A DNA stretch of 64,000 nucleotides from Eubacterium multiforme (GTDB taxonomy: Bacteria > Bacillota > Clostridia > Clostridiales > Clostridiaceae). Below the pieces are notes generated by a model, which was given only the letters and a program-made list of their open reading frames with translations, made no database searches and had not been told where the DNA came from. The stretch covers positions 248,001 through 312,000 of the forward strand of contig NZ_JAUSUF010000002.1 in assembly GCF_030813415.1 (NCBI RefSeq), given 5' to 3'. Below, one piece after another: positions 55,410 through 63,670 of this stretch; position 1 is the stretch's first letter; the number at the start of each line of letters is the position of its first letter. The translations under genes were made by a program, and so were the position numbers.

Positions 55410-55410
55410 T
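55376..55410 (+). terminator. Hairpin with T run
   Basis: TAGGAGCT and AGCTCCT flank a 15-base loop and are followed by CTTTTT on the plus strand. It lies at the end of the recombinase gene. Confidence 0.6.
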
Positions 55411-56395
55411 TACCTTCTTTGCATATTTTCTAAAGGATTAAACCTTTGATAGTTCTTTCTATATCTGTTACTGTCAAAACTGTTACCGAACTATGTCTTA
55501 ATAATCTTGATAATATATATATATCCATCCCAGACATTAAACATCTTTTTGCAAAATTATTCCTTAATCCATGTGCTGTAGTATTCTTATTTAAATTTGC
55601 ACGTTCTTTATATATCCTAAAATTCCTTTCAAAATGTGGTATTCCAAGTTGTGTTCCCCTTGTTGTTGGAAATAATAGAACATCATTATTAATATACCTG
55701 TCTTTGAACTGTAACCATCTTCTTAATAAACTTGCCATAGTATTACTAAAGAAAACATATCTATCCTTTTTCCCCTTACTTATATCAGCTGGAATTAAAA
55801 TTGCCCTTCTAACTAAATCAATATCCTCAATGGTTAAAGCTAATGTTTCTCCAATCCTCATTCCTGTATCCATAATCAATTGAATTATTACATAATCCCT
55901 ATATTCACTATATTTAGTAATATCTAAAGCTTTAATTAATGCCTTAAAATCCGAATCAGATAATTGATCCTTTGGTTTTCTTTTGCATTTAACAAACTCA
56001 ACTTTATCCATTGGGCTACATTTTATAATTTTGTTATCAACTGCCCAAGTAAAAAATACTTTTAAATTTCTAATATAATTATTTATTGTTGCTGGTGATA
56101 TAGTTTTTCCAAAATCTTTTCTTATACTTGGATTATTTATTAAAACTGTTTTATCATTAGAAACATAAGAATACTTTCCTCTTTCTTTTGTGAATTTTAT
56201 ATATTCCTTTGTATGTTTTATCTTTATTTCTTGAATTTTATCTATTTGAAATTCTTCCTCAGTATACTTTGAAAATAATAACAAAGTTGATTCATATGAT
56301 TTCATTGTCTTTTTAGATAAATCTTTTAAATTGCAATATTCCATAAATTCTTCAATGTAAAAATTTAAATTTCTTTTAGATTTTAATATTGACAT
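55410..56395 (-). pseudogene. Tyrosine recombinase, frameshifted near its end
   Basis: The 321-residue frame has the N-terminal SAM-like domain and catalytic motifs MDTGMRIGETLAL, TTAHGLRNNFAKR and LLRHSSVTV, but then reads TVTDIERTIKG without a catalytic Tyr. In the neighbouring frame SNRYRKNYQRFNPLENMQRR follows, with the expected RY nucleophile, and ends at 55,410. A one-base shift near 55,465 therefore separates the active Tyr. It is related to the fragment at 52,455-52,765. Confidence 0.75.
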
Positions 56396-56411
56396 AAAAA
56401 AACACCTCCTA

Positions 56412-56440
56412 CCAATTGGAAAACTCCAACCGATAGAAAG
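56412..56440 (-). promoter_or_regulatory. Leader stem-loop overlapping the recombinase ribosome-binding site
   Basis: CTATCGGTTGGA and TCCAATTGGTAG pair, and the second arm runs into GGAGG. The truncated relative at 52,765 has a different sequence but the same stem position. The structure could mask the ribosome-binding site or be a recombinase-binding site. Confidence 0.45.
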
Positions 56441-56562
56441 TGTTTAATTTTAAAATTTAATTTATATTTATTGGTATCAAATTATATTAGTTGGTATAAA
56501 AAATATAATTTTGACTTTTTTTAATTATTTGTTCTCTATTGATATTACTACAACCAAGCCAT

Positions 56563-56685
56563 TTATGACACTTTATTTTTTAGTCTTAGCTTGTCAGCTA
56601 TTATAGCTATAAATTCACTATTCGTTGGCTTACCCTTATCATTATGAATTGTATATCCAAAAAGCTTATTTATAGCATCAATTTG
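56563..56685 (-). pseudogene. spo0A: Detached 3' end of spo0A
   Basis: The minus strand reads [20 protein letters not shown] then [20 protein letters not shown] and TAA. This is the conserved C-terminus of Spo0A, the sporulation master regulator (family pattern LFGYT...[17 protein letters not shown]). The sequence upstream ([11 protein letters not shown]) does not match Spo0A. The intact gene is not in the window. Its position by prophage B suggests a displaced attachment-site copy. Confidence 0.85.
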
Positions 56686-56816
56686 ACAACCAAGGGGTTT
56701 TCCGTTATTTTTTCGATGTAAGTTTAATTAAAAAATATCCTAAAATATTTATTGGCTTACACTAAGTTTCTTTATTGGTATAATTATATACTAAACTTCA
56801 TTTTTTTACAAATATT

Positions 56817-57395
56817 TCATGCTATTTTATTATTAATTCTATTAATAATATTTAAATTTGCTTTATTAATCAATTCTACATCATTACTTATTAATTCTAT
56901 TAATGGTTTAAATTCTTTAAATAAATATTGCTCAGCTAATTGTCTATTTAAAATTGCTTCATTTTTATCTACAAAATATCCTAGGTGAATAGTTATTCCA
57001 TTATATTTTATCTTTGCTCTCCATTTATTATTTTTAAAATCTACACCTACATACCCTGACTTATTATCAGAACGAATACTCCTATTAAAACTATTCTCTT
57101 GATATGTAGCTACTCTAAGATTTGATTTTCTATTATCTAATGTATTTCTATTTATATGATCCACTAATCTACTATTATCAGTCATATCCATTATATACCT
57201 ATGTAATTTTATCTTTTTACCTCTATAATTTCCTTCAACATAAACACTATCTATATTTTTAGCGTAAAACCATGTTATTTTCTTGCATTTTTCTATATCC
57301 TCATTATCTATTACTACCTTTTTAATTCCATATTTACTGCTATTTATTATAATTTCTACATTGTTTTTATTAACTAAATACATATTACCTTTCAT
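56817..57395 (-). CDS. HNH homing endonuclease with AP2-like domain
   Basis: The 192-residue protein has an HNH core (LHRYIMDMTDNSRLVDHINRNTLDNRKSNLRVAT, His and Asn in the metal site) and a C-terminal AP2-like DNA-binding segment (SGYVGVDFKNNKWRAKIKYNGITIHLGYF). Such enzymes are common as free-standing phage invaders. It follows a terminator after the tape measure gene. AAAGGAG precedes the ATG. Confidence 0.85.
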   Translation of the reverse strand: MKGNMYLVNKNNVEIIINSSKYGIKKVVIDNEDIEKCKKITWFYAKNIDSVYVEGNYRGKKIKLHRYIMDMTDNSRLVDHINRNTLDNRKSNLRVATYQENSFNRSIRSDNKSGYVGVDFKNNKWRAKIKYNGITIHLGYFVDKNEAILNRQLAEQYLFKEFKPLIELISNDVELINKANLNIINRINNKIA

Positions 57396-57419
57396 TTATC
57401 ATTCTCCTTTCTTATGAAA

Positions 57420-57452
57420 AAAATAAGGCTAGGATTTCTCCTAACCTTTAAC
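57420..57452 (-). terminator. Terminator after the tape measure gene
   Basis: On the minus strand AAGGTTAGGA and TCCTAGCCTT pair around GAAA, followed by a T run. Confidence 0.75.
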
Positions 57453-57469
57453 TACTACTTAACTTTAAT

Positions 57470-60400
57470 TTAATACGTAGCAAATTCTCTTTTGAATCTA
57501 TTTAATAAGTCCCTATTACTTTTTTCTAACATTCTTTCTAAATCTTCTTTTGTACCTTCATTTAAAGTTTCTATATGTAAATCTGTTTTTATCGTTACAT
57601 TTGGATTTTCTCTAGTTTGTTGTTGATTAGCAATTGGTAATCTACTTAATATATTTCCTACAACTAACTCAGCCGCCTTTTCTGCTGATGCTTTTACCAT
57701 AGCTTCACTTGATTCATGGTTATATATTTTTGTACCTTCTGGTAAATCATATAACTCATATCCTCTTTCGTGAAGGGTTGTATATCCTCCTTTAAACCAA
57801 GAGTTACCAGTCCAATTTTCTTTATGTCCATATTGTCTTCTAGCCATTGGATTAGGTGATCCTCCTGTTTCTTTAACTGAAAGTGTCTTAGGTTCAGGCC
57901 ACCATTTATCCCACCAATTAGCGAACTTTTGCCAATTAGTTAATACATTACCTGTTGTAGTGTCAACATTTTCTGAAATTGTACTATTCATACTAGTTAT
58001 TTTTTCTACGGCTTCTTTTCTAGTACCTTCTGCTGCTTCTACTGTTTCTTTCTTCTGTCTTTTAGCATCTTCAATTAATTTATCAGCTTGATCCTTACTT
58101 ATAACTTTACTTTCATCTCTCATTCTAATTATTTCTGCTATTCTTTTATCACACTCTTCATTCGCAGCTTTAACTGATTTATCTTTTAGTTCATTTAATT
58201 TCTTTATATGTTCACTTGCTTGTTCCGCAGTTATATTATTATCATGCTCTTTCATTCTTTCTAATATAACTTTAGCTTGAACCTCATTTTCACTAAGAGT
58301 TTTTACTGCATTTTCTTTCATCTTTTTTTGAATATCAGCTATAATTTTAGATTCATCGTTAGTAATATGTCTATGTTCATCTGCTGCTTTTTTAATGATT
58401 TCATTTATTTGTTTTTGCCATTCATCTATATCTTTCTTTTTTTCACTCCAACTTTCATTGGTCTTTTTTAATATATCTGCTTCTTCTTGTACTGTAAGTG
58501 CATTACTTTTACCAAAGAAATCTTTTAATGATTTTAATTCATCTTCTTTATTCTTATCTAGTCCGACCTTTATTTTGTCTCCCATATCTTTATAAAGCTT
58601 TTGTATATCATCAGATTGCTTTTTAGTAATAGATGTACTTTTATTTAAAGTATCAGTAAAGTCTTTTATAGTCTGTTCTTTTTGTTTCTTGCTAAGTCCT
58701 TTAGTTCCATTAACCATTAATGTATACTGTTTAATTATTTCATCTTTATTCTTCTTTGTTAAATTTCCAGTATCACTAACAAGTTTCTTAAAATCAATTG
58801 TCATTCTTTCTCTTTGCTCTTTTGATAAACTACTAGATTTTTTACTCATATCAGTAAAGTTTTTAACAACCTTATTCTTAGCATCTTTAGTAAACTTATC
58901 AGAATTTATTCTTAAGTTCATAAGTGAATTACTTGCTTTTTTATCTAAGTCTATATAATCTGAAATCGATTTTTTAGTTGATTCACTTATCTTTACTGTA
59001 GTCCTTCCTGTAACTGCTTGAATTTCTTGATTTCCATTCTTTATTTTTCTTGTAGAATCCACTACTTTATCAGCGAATAGATCAACTGCTGGTGTAGCAC
59101 TAGAATTTAATTTTTCACTTGTTTTATAAGCAACGTAACCTATTCCTGCTATTGCTGCAACTCCTATTGCAATTGGTGCTGCTACTGCGGCCACCGTTGC
59201 TCCTAATCCTCCAGCAGCTATAGTTGCACCTTCTGCCGCTATTGTTGCTCCTGCTGTTGCACTTGAAACAGTTCCTAAACCTGTAGTAACTAAACTGCAT
59301 AAACCTCCTAATTTACTTCCAATACTTATAAGTCCACCAATACCTTTACTCATATTTCCTATGCCACTTATTACTGGACCGGTAGCCATTGCAATCATAC
59401 CAGCTTTTACAATAAATCCTTGTGTCTCTGGACTTAACTTACTAAAATCGTTTGCTAAATCTCCTATTGAATTTGCTACACTTGTTATTGCTGGTGCTAA
59501 TGCTTTAAAGGCCTTTATTCCTGCACCTTCTAATGCACTTGTCATTTCTGCTAAACTACCTTTTGCATTATTACTCATAGTCTTAGCCATTTTAGATGTA
59601 GCACCTTCACTATTGTCAATTGAGTCTGATAGCTTGTCAAAATCACTTTTACTTGAATTTATAATAGCTAACCAACCACTCATAGCTTCTTTACCAAATA
59701 TTTGTGAAACTGTTGCAGCTTGTGTTGCTTTATCTAAATGTCCTAACTTTTCTCTAAGCTCTACCATGATATTTTTAAACGTCTTCATTTTTCCATGTCC
59801 ATCTTTTACTGATATTCCATATCTTTTCATAGCCGCTGCAATAGCATCTGTTGGCTTAACTAAATTTGTTAAACCTGCTCTCAAAGCCGTACCTGCTTGA
59901 CTTGCTTTTATTCCATTATTAGCCATAAGTCCAATACCTAGTGCCGTATCTTTAACACTATACCCTAATGCTCCCATTACTGGTGCTGCATACTTAAATG
60001 TTTCTCCCATCATACCAACGTTAGTGTTTGCATTTGATGATGCTGTTGCTAATACATCTGTAAACATCGTTGTATCTTTAGCTTTCAATCCAAAGGCCGT
60101 TAAAGCATCTGTTACTATATCAGAAGTAGTTCCAAGTTCTTCATTACTTGCTATAGCTAAATTTAATATTGGTTCTATTCCTTCTAACATATCATTTGTT
60201 TTCCAACCAGCCATAGCCATATATTCTAATCCTTGACCTGCTTCACTCGCACTAAACTTAGTTTTTGCTCCCATTTCTTCTGCTTTAGATTCTAACTTTT
60301 TAAAATCATCTCCTGTTGCTCCTGAAATAGCTGCTACTTTGTCCATTTGCGCCTCAAAGTCTATACCAACCTTACTTGCTGCTACTCCTACTCCAAGTAA

Positions 60401-61054
60401 AGGTAAAGAAACATGAGAAGTTAATTTGCCACCTATATTTTCAGCTTTTTCACCAAAGTTTTTAAAACTAGTGCTAGTTTCTTCTAACTTCTTTTTAGTG
60501 CTTTTAAATCCATCTACATTTTCTAATTCTTTATTAAATTTATTTATAGAACTAGTAGTTTTATTGACTTCCCCCTGTGCCTTATTTAAATTAGTTTCAT
60601 AGTTTTGTATTCTTTTAGCATTATTCTCAATACTTTTATCTGTTCTTTCATATTGCTCTTGTAGTTCTTGAAGTTTCTTCTCACTATTTCTTACAGCCTC
60701 ATTATTTGATCCATAAGTTTTTTGCAAACTATCTAGTTTTGCTTTCTCTTGTTCTATAGATTTCTTTAATTTTTCTCTTTTATCTATATTTTCTTCTAAT
60801 GTACCTGTAGCTTTTTTTATACTTTCTTTATATAAATCGACTTTTTTAGCTTGTAATTCTAGTTGTCTTTTTAAAGTCTCTTGTACTCTATTTACATTTT
60901 GTGTTGTATGTCCAAAAGCCTCAAGTCCACTAGATACTGCTCTCAATTGACTTTTATTATTTTTAAGTTCTGAATTTATCCCTTTTAAAGTACTAGAATA
61001 TCCACTATCATCTAGTACCATTTTGGTTGTTATGCGTTTTTCTATATTGCTCGT
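57470..61054 (-). CDS. Phage tail tape measure protein
   Basis: The protein of about 1,194 residues has N-terminal coiled coils (residues 20-180), a TMP core (about 195-460, IDFEAQMDKVAAISGATGDD), a hydrophobic Gly/Ala stretch (about 525-640) and a long C-terminal coiled coil. It sets tail length. The first ATG is at 61,021 but has no ribosome-binding site. The frame extends 11 codons upstream as SNIEKRITTK to an ACG codon 9 bases after GGGAGGAGG, where an ATG is expected, so the original start seems changed. Confidence 0.85.
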   Translation of the reverse strand, partial: TSNIEKRITTKMVLDDSGYSSTLKGINSELKNNKSQLRAVSSGLEAFGHTTQNVNRVQETLKRQLELQAKKVDLYKESIKKATGTLEENIDKREKLKKSIEQEKAKLDSLQKTYGSNNEAVRNSEKKLQELQEQYERTDKSIENNAKRIQNYETNLNKAQGEVNKTTSSINKFNKELENVDGFKSTKKKLEETSTSFKNFGEKAENIGGKLTSHVSLPLLGVGVAASKVGIDFEAQMDKVAAISGATGDDFKKLESKAEEMGAKTKFSASEAGQGLEYMAMAGWKTNDMLEGIEPILNLAIASNEELGTTSDIVTDALTAFGLKAKDTTMFTDVLATASSNANTNVGMMGETFKYAAPVMGALGYSVKDTALGIGLMANNGIKASQAGTALRAGLTNLVKPTDAIAAAMKRYGISVKDGHGKMKTFKNIMVELREKLGHLDKATQAATVSQIFGKEAMSGWLAIINSSKSDFDKLSDSIDNSEGATSKMAKTMSNNAKGSLAEMTSALEGAGIKAFKALAPAITSVANSIGDLANDFSKLSPETQGFIVKAGMIAMATGPVISGIGNMSKGIGGLISIGSKLGGLCSLVTTGLGTVSSATAGATIAAEGATIAAGGLGATVAAVAAPIAIGVAAIAGIGYVAYKTSEKLNSSATPAVDLFADKVVDSTRKIKNGNQEIQAVTGRTTVKISESTKKSISDYIDLDKKASNSLMNLRINSDKFTKDAKNKVVKNFTDMSKKSSSLSKEQRERMTIDFKKLVSDTGNLTKKNKDEIIKQYTLMVNGTKGLSKKQKEQTIKDFTDTLNKSTSITKKQSDDIQKLYKDMGDKIKVGLDKNKEDELKSLKDFFGKSNALTVQEEADILKKTNESWSEKKKDIDEWQKQINEIIKKAADEHRHITNDESKIIADIQKKMKENAVKTLSENEVQAKVILERMKEHDNNITAEQASEHIKKLNELKDKSVKAANEECDKRIAEIIRMRDESKVISKDQADKLIEDAKRQKKETVEAAEGTRKEAVEKITSMNSTISENVDTTTGNVLTNWQKFANWWDKWWPEPKTLSVKETGGSPNPMARRQYGHKENWTGNSWFKGGYTTLHERGYELYDLPEGTKIYNHESSEAMVKASAEKAAELVVGNILSRLPIANQQQTRENPNVTIKTDLHIETLNEGTKEDLERMLEKSNRDLLNRFKREFATY

Positions 61055-61082
61055 ATAATTTTACCTCCTCCCTTAATAAGCT

Positions 61083-61320
61083 TTATATACATGAAAAAGG
61101 TAATTCATCTATTGCCATTACTTTTTTCGTATTTCCTGAATAATTCTCATCTTTATCACTTGAATTTTTTTCACCAAAATAGTTGAGTTCTTCGATTAAA
61201 TCTATTATTTCTTTAAATGTGCTATCAAAGAACTCTTGTCTACTATAATTGAGTTGTGTTTTTGCAATAAAAAAAAGCCTATTTACATTAAAAGGCTTCT
61301 CACTTAAATTTCTTTTTTTT
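61083..61320 (-). CDS. Tail assembly chaperone, frameshifted T part (gpGT)
   Basis: A frame with no start codon continues from the gene at 61,304-61,642 after a -1 slip at a run of nine A residues: RNLSEKPFNVNRLFFIAKTQ and on to AIDELPFSCI. In many siphoviruses G and GT are produced by such programmed slipping, and GT recruits the tail tube to the tape measure. It ends just before the tape measure gene. Confidence 0.75.
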
Positions 61321-61642
61321 TAGTTATATCTTCTTCACTTTTATTTTTATCTGTTTGTAGTTTTATTCCCATATAATCAAAGTAGAGTCCATAAGCAACA
61401 CTTACAATCTCCTTAGTTATTTGTTCAGGTTTTAATTTTTCTATTAATTCATCTATAGTTAATTCTCTTGTAATACATGCACAAGATATAACTTTTAGAG
61501 AATTATTATATAAGTTTGTATTATTCATAACTCCATTAATTACTTCTCCAAAGTTATTAAATTTTTCATCTATATCAAATATAGTTTTATTCGTCATTTT
61601 AAATTCTAATTCTTCATTCCCTAGTATTAATTTTCTTTTCAT
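61304..61642 (-). CDS. Tail assembly chaperone G
   Basis: The 112-residue protein starts MKRKLILGNEELEFKMTNK, has the small helical fold typical of Phi13-type tail chaperones, and ends EDITKKKEI. The A-run before the stop (61,313-61,321) permits a -1 shift into the next frame. It lies between the major tail gene and the tape measure gene, the usual place. Confidence 0.8.
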   Translation of the reverse strand: MKRKLILGNEELEFKMTNKTIFDIDEKFNNFGEVINGVMNNTNLYNNSLKVISCACITRELTIDELIEKLKPEQITKEIVSVAYGLYFDYMGIKLQTDKNKSEEDITKKKEI

Positions 61643-61654
61643 TTATGCTCCTCC

Positions 61655-62263
61655 TTATGCTACTGATTTCTCTAAATCTTTTTTTGCTTCTGCTACTATT
61701 ACTTTGTCAAAGAACTTTGATAAAAATTCTTTTGTTACATTTGGAGAATCGCTATCCACTTTATAACTCCATGTTCCATTATCTAAAGGTCTAAAACTAG
61801 CTTGTAGCTTTTTACTTTGATAATTAGCTTTACCTTCCATTCCTTTTATATCTTCATCTGATATACCAAAGTTTCCAGCATAAAAAGTTTCATATCTTCT
61901 TTCTCCATTAGACTTTTCAGCTTCAAACATTATTGCAACAGTTGGTGCTCTATCAAGGTCACTTTTTATAATCCCTCCTGTTTCTGCTAACTTATGCCCC
62001 ATTAAGTAACATTCGTCCTCATCTGTTAAATCAGCAATATCAATACTTACTGCTATATCTTGAAGTGTAGACATAGTGAATATTTTTCTACTTTCAGCAT
62101 AGAATGGATCACTTGATTCCTTTACTTTTATTTGTATTTGTTTTACTAATGGAAAATATTTTGGTGCATCATACTCATATTTACCATTTACCTCACTTAT
62201 TAATTTTGAAACATATAATCTTTTTATACCAATTACTGGTGTTATTTCTTGTTTATTTGCCAT
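61655..62263 (-). CDS. Major tail tube protein
   Basis: The 202-residue protein (MANKQEITPVIGIKRLYVSK; GMEGKANYQSKKLQASFRPLDNGTWSYKVDS) matches phage phi13-type major tail proteins in order and size. It forms the tube around the tape measure. AAGGAGG precedes the ATG. Confidence 0.8.
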   Translation of the reverse strand: MANKQEITPVIGIKRLYVSKLISEVNGKYEYDAPKYFPLVKQIQIKVKESSDPFYAESRKIFTMSTLQDIAVSIDIADLTDEDECYLMGHKLAETGGIIKSDLDRAPTVAIMFEAEKSNGERRYETFYAGNFGISDEDIKGMEGKANYQSKKLQASFRPLDNGTWSYKVDSDSPNVTKEFLSKFFDKVIVAEAKKDLEKSVA

Positions 62264-62288
62264 TTTAATTCCTCCTTATTTTTTAAAC

Positions 62289-62648
62289 TTAATAAGGCAA
62301 TGAAATATTAAATCTCATCGCCTTGTGATACAGTTTTGTATCTTTTTCATACATATCTACAGCCTGATCTCTACAATATCCAGCCTTCAACATTTCTTTT
62401 TTTATAATTTCTTCTAATTCTGTGTAGTCACCTTTACTAAATATATCTACTTGAATCAAATAATTAGTATATATTTCTCTACTTTCTGCAAATTCTTCTC
62501 CATTTTCTGAAATAACCTCATATTCTAAATAAGGAATTTTAGGATTGTTTGCATGTAGGAAATGTACCCTCTTATCTCCAGTTAAATTTAAAATTTCGCT
62601 ACAATTTAAGGTGTTTAATAAATGTTTCTTTATACTTATAATAATCAC
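62289..62648 (-). CDS. Tail completion/neck protein
   Basis: The 119-residue protein lies between the gp10-like gene and the major tail gene, where a neck or tail terminator protein is expected. It contains VISENGEEFAESREIYTNYLIQVDIFSKGDYTELEEII, typical of such proteins. The start is GTG, overlapping the upstream TGA by four bases, so translation is probably coupled; a strong separate ribosome-binding site is not clear. Confidence 0.7.
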   Translation of the reverse strand: MIIISIKKHLLNTLNCSEILNLTGDKRVHFLHANNPKIPYLEYEVISENGEEFAESREIYTNYLIQVDIFSKGDYTELEEIIKKEMLKAGYCRDQAVDMYEKDTKLYHKAMRFNISLPY

Positions 62649-63001
62649 CTCACTTTTGCAAAAATTACTTTAGCAACTTCATTAATTGCCTCATCTGAAC
62701 TCTCTTGTGCAGCCCTATCAAAGTAACCAATATTTTTCTTTTGCTGAGAAGTTCCAAACTCTTCAAAAACATCATAAAATGCCTTTGAGTGTGCAATTCC
62801 TTCTACTGATAATCCCGTATCTTTTACAGTTGTTTTTATTTTAGATAATCTTTTAGTTTTTCCCTTTGGAGATTTATTTTCTATACTTTTAGCAATTACT
62901 TTTATTCCTGCTCTTACTGCTTTCTTTTTATCACTAGCATCTAAAACCATGTTCTGTAATAATTCTTCAAATTCTTCCATTCCTTCAATTTCTATTGACA
63001 T
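62645..63001 (-). CDS. HK97 gp10-like head-tail protein
   Basis: The 118-residue protein has the gp10 pattern: IEGMEEFEELLQNMVLDASDKKKAVRAGIKVIAKSIENKSPKGKTKRL and later FYDVFEEFGTSQQKKNIGYFDRAAQ. It takes part in head-tail joining. Its ATG overlaps the adaptor stop. Confidence 0.8.
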   Translation of the reverse strand: MSIEIEGMEEFEELLQNMVLDASDKKKAVRAGIKVIAKSIENKSPKGKTKRLSKIKTTVKDTGLSVEGIAHSKAFYDVFEEFGTSQQKKNIGYFDRAAQESSDEAINEVAKVIFAKVR

Positions 63002-63339
63002 TAGCTTGTTACCTTACATTTTAAATCAATGTATTGGTGAGAATTATTGTAATCACTAGCATATTGTATATCATAAAATTCTTCATTGAATTTAACTCTA
63101 AATACCTTTGTTGCACCTGGCTTTAATAGTTCCTTAAGCTTGTTACAATATCTTACTGTAAATGTAGTTATATTCTCGCTATTAGTAGCTTTAGCACTTA
63201 TGTACTCTTTTCCAGTTATTTGTCTAAAACCTGACCAACAAGTATAATACTCTTTCCAGATTTCTTCATCAAAACCATTTTCATTTTGAATAGTTTTATA
63301 TTCTTGTATAGTAATTCTTTCAGTTAGCTTATTATTCAT
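63001..63339 (-). CDS. Head-tail adaptor (gp16-like)
   Basis: The protein of about 112 residues contains ERITIQEYKTIQNENGFDEEIWKEYYTCWSGFRQITGKEYI, matching phage head-tail adaptors of the SPP1 gp16 type. The ATG after GGTGAT is chosen; GTG and ATG codons just before it are possible. Confidence 0.8.
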   Translation of the reverse strand: MNNKLTERITIQEYKTIQNENGFDEEIWKEYYTCWSGFRQITGKEYISAKATNSENITTFTVRYCNKLKELLKPGATKVFRVKFNEEFYDIQYASDYNNSHQYIDLKCKVTS

Positions 63340-63622
63340 TTTCATCACCACAGTTTACTAAAATATCTAAAATGGTATTTGAAATTCTATCATATCCACC
63401 TTTCTTATTATCTAAATAAAGACCTCTATTATCATATAAATCAGATACTATTTTTTTAATTAATAAATCTGCTAATTTTAATTTATTTTCATGTTTTTTA
63501 TAGTTAGATCCCACACAACTATCAATATATATAGTCGCTTCATTAATAAAATTATTTATTGCTTGATTATCTTCTTCACAATCTACCCTTAAATAATTTT
63601 TCATTTCTTCTAAACTTACCAC
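63332..63622 (-). CDS. Head-tail connector (gp6/gp15-like)
   Basis: The 96-residue protein (SLEEMKNYLRVDCEEDNQAINNFINEATIYIDSCVG) has the typical first helix and D-rich loop of phage DNA-packaging connector proteins. It starts at GTG after AGGAGG and lies directly after the capsid gene. Confidence 0.82.
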   Translation of the reverse strand: MVSLEEMKNYLRVDCEEDNQAINNFINEATIYIDSCVGSNYKKHENKLKLADLLIKKIVSDLYDNRGLYLDNKKGGYDRISNTILDILVNCGDENE

Positions 63623-63670
63623 TTAATACCTCCTTTATATAAAAAGAAGGGAGATTAATCCCTCCTTAAA

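Noticed and set aside
59361-59900. Plus-strand frame of about 179 codons
   Set aside because: It is a shadow of the Ala/Gly-rich part of the tape measure gene.
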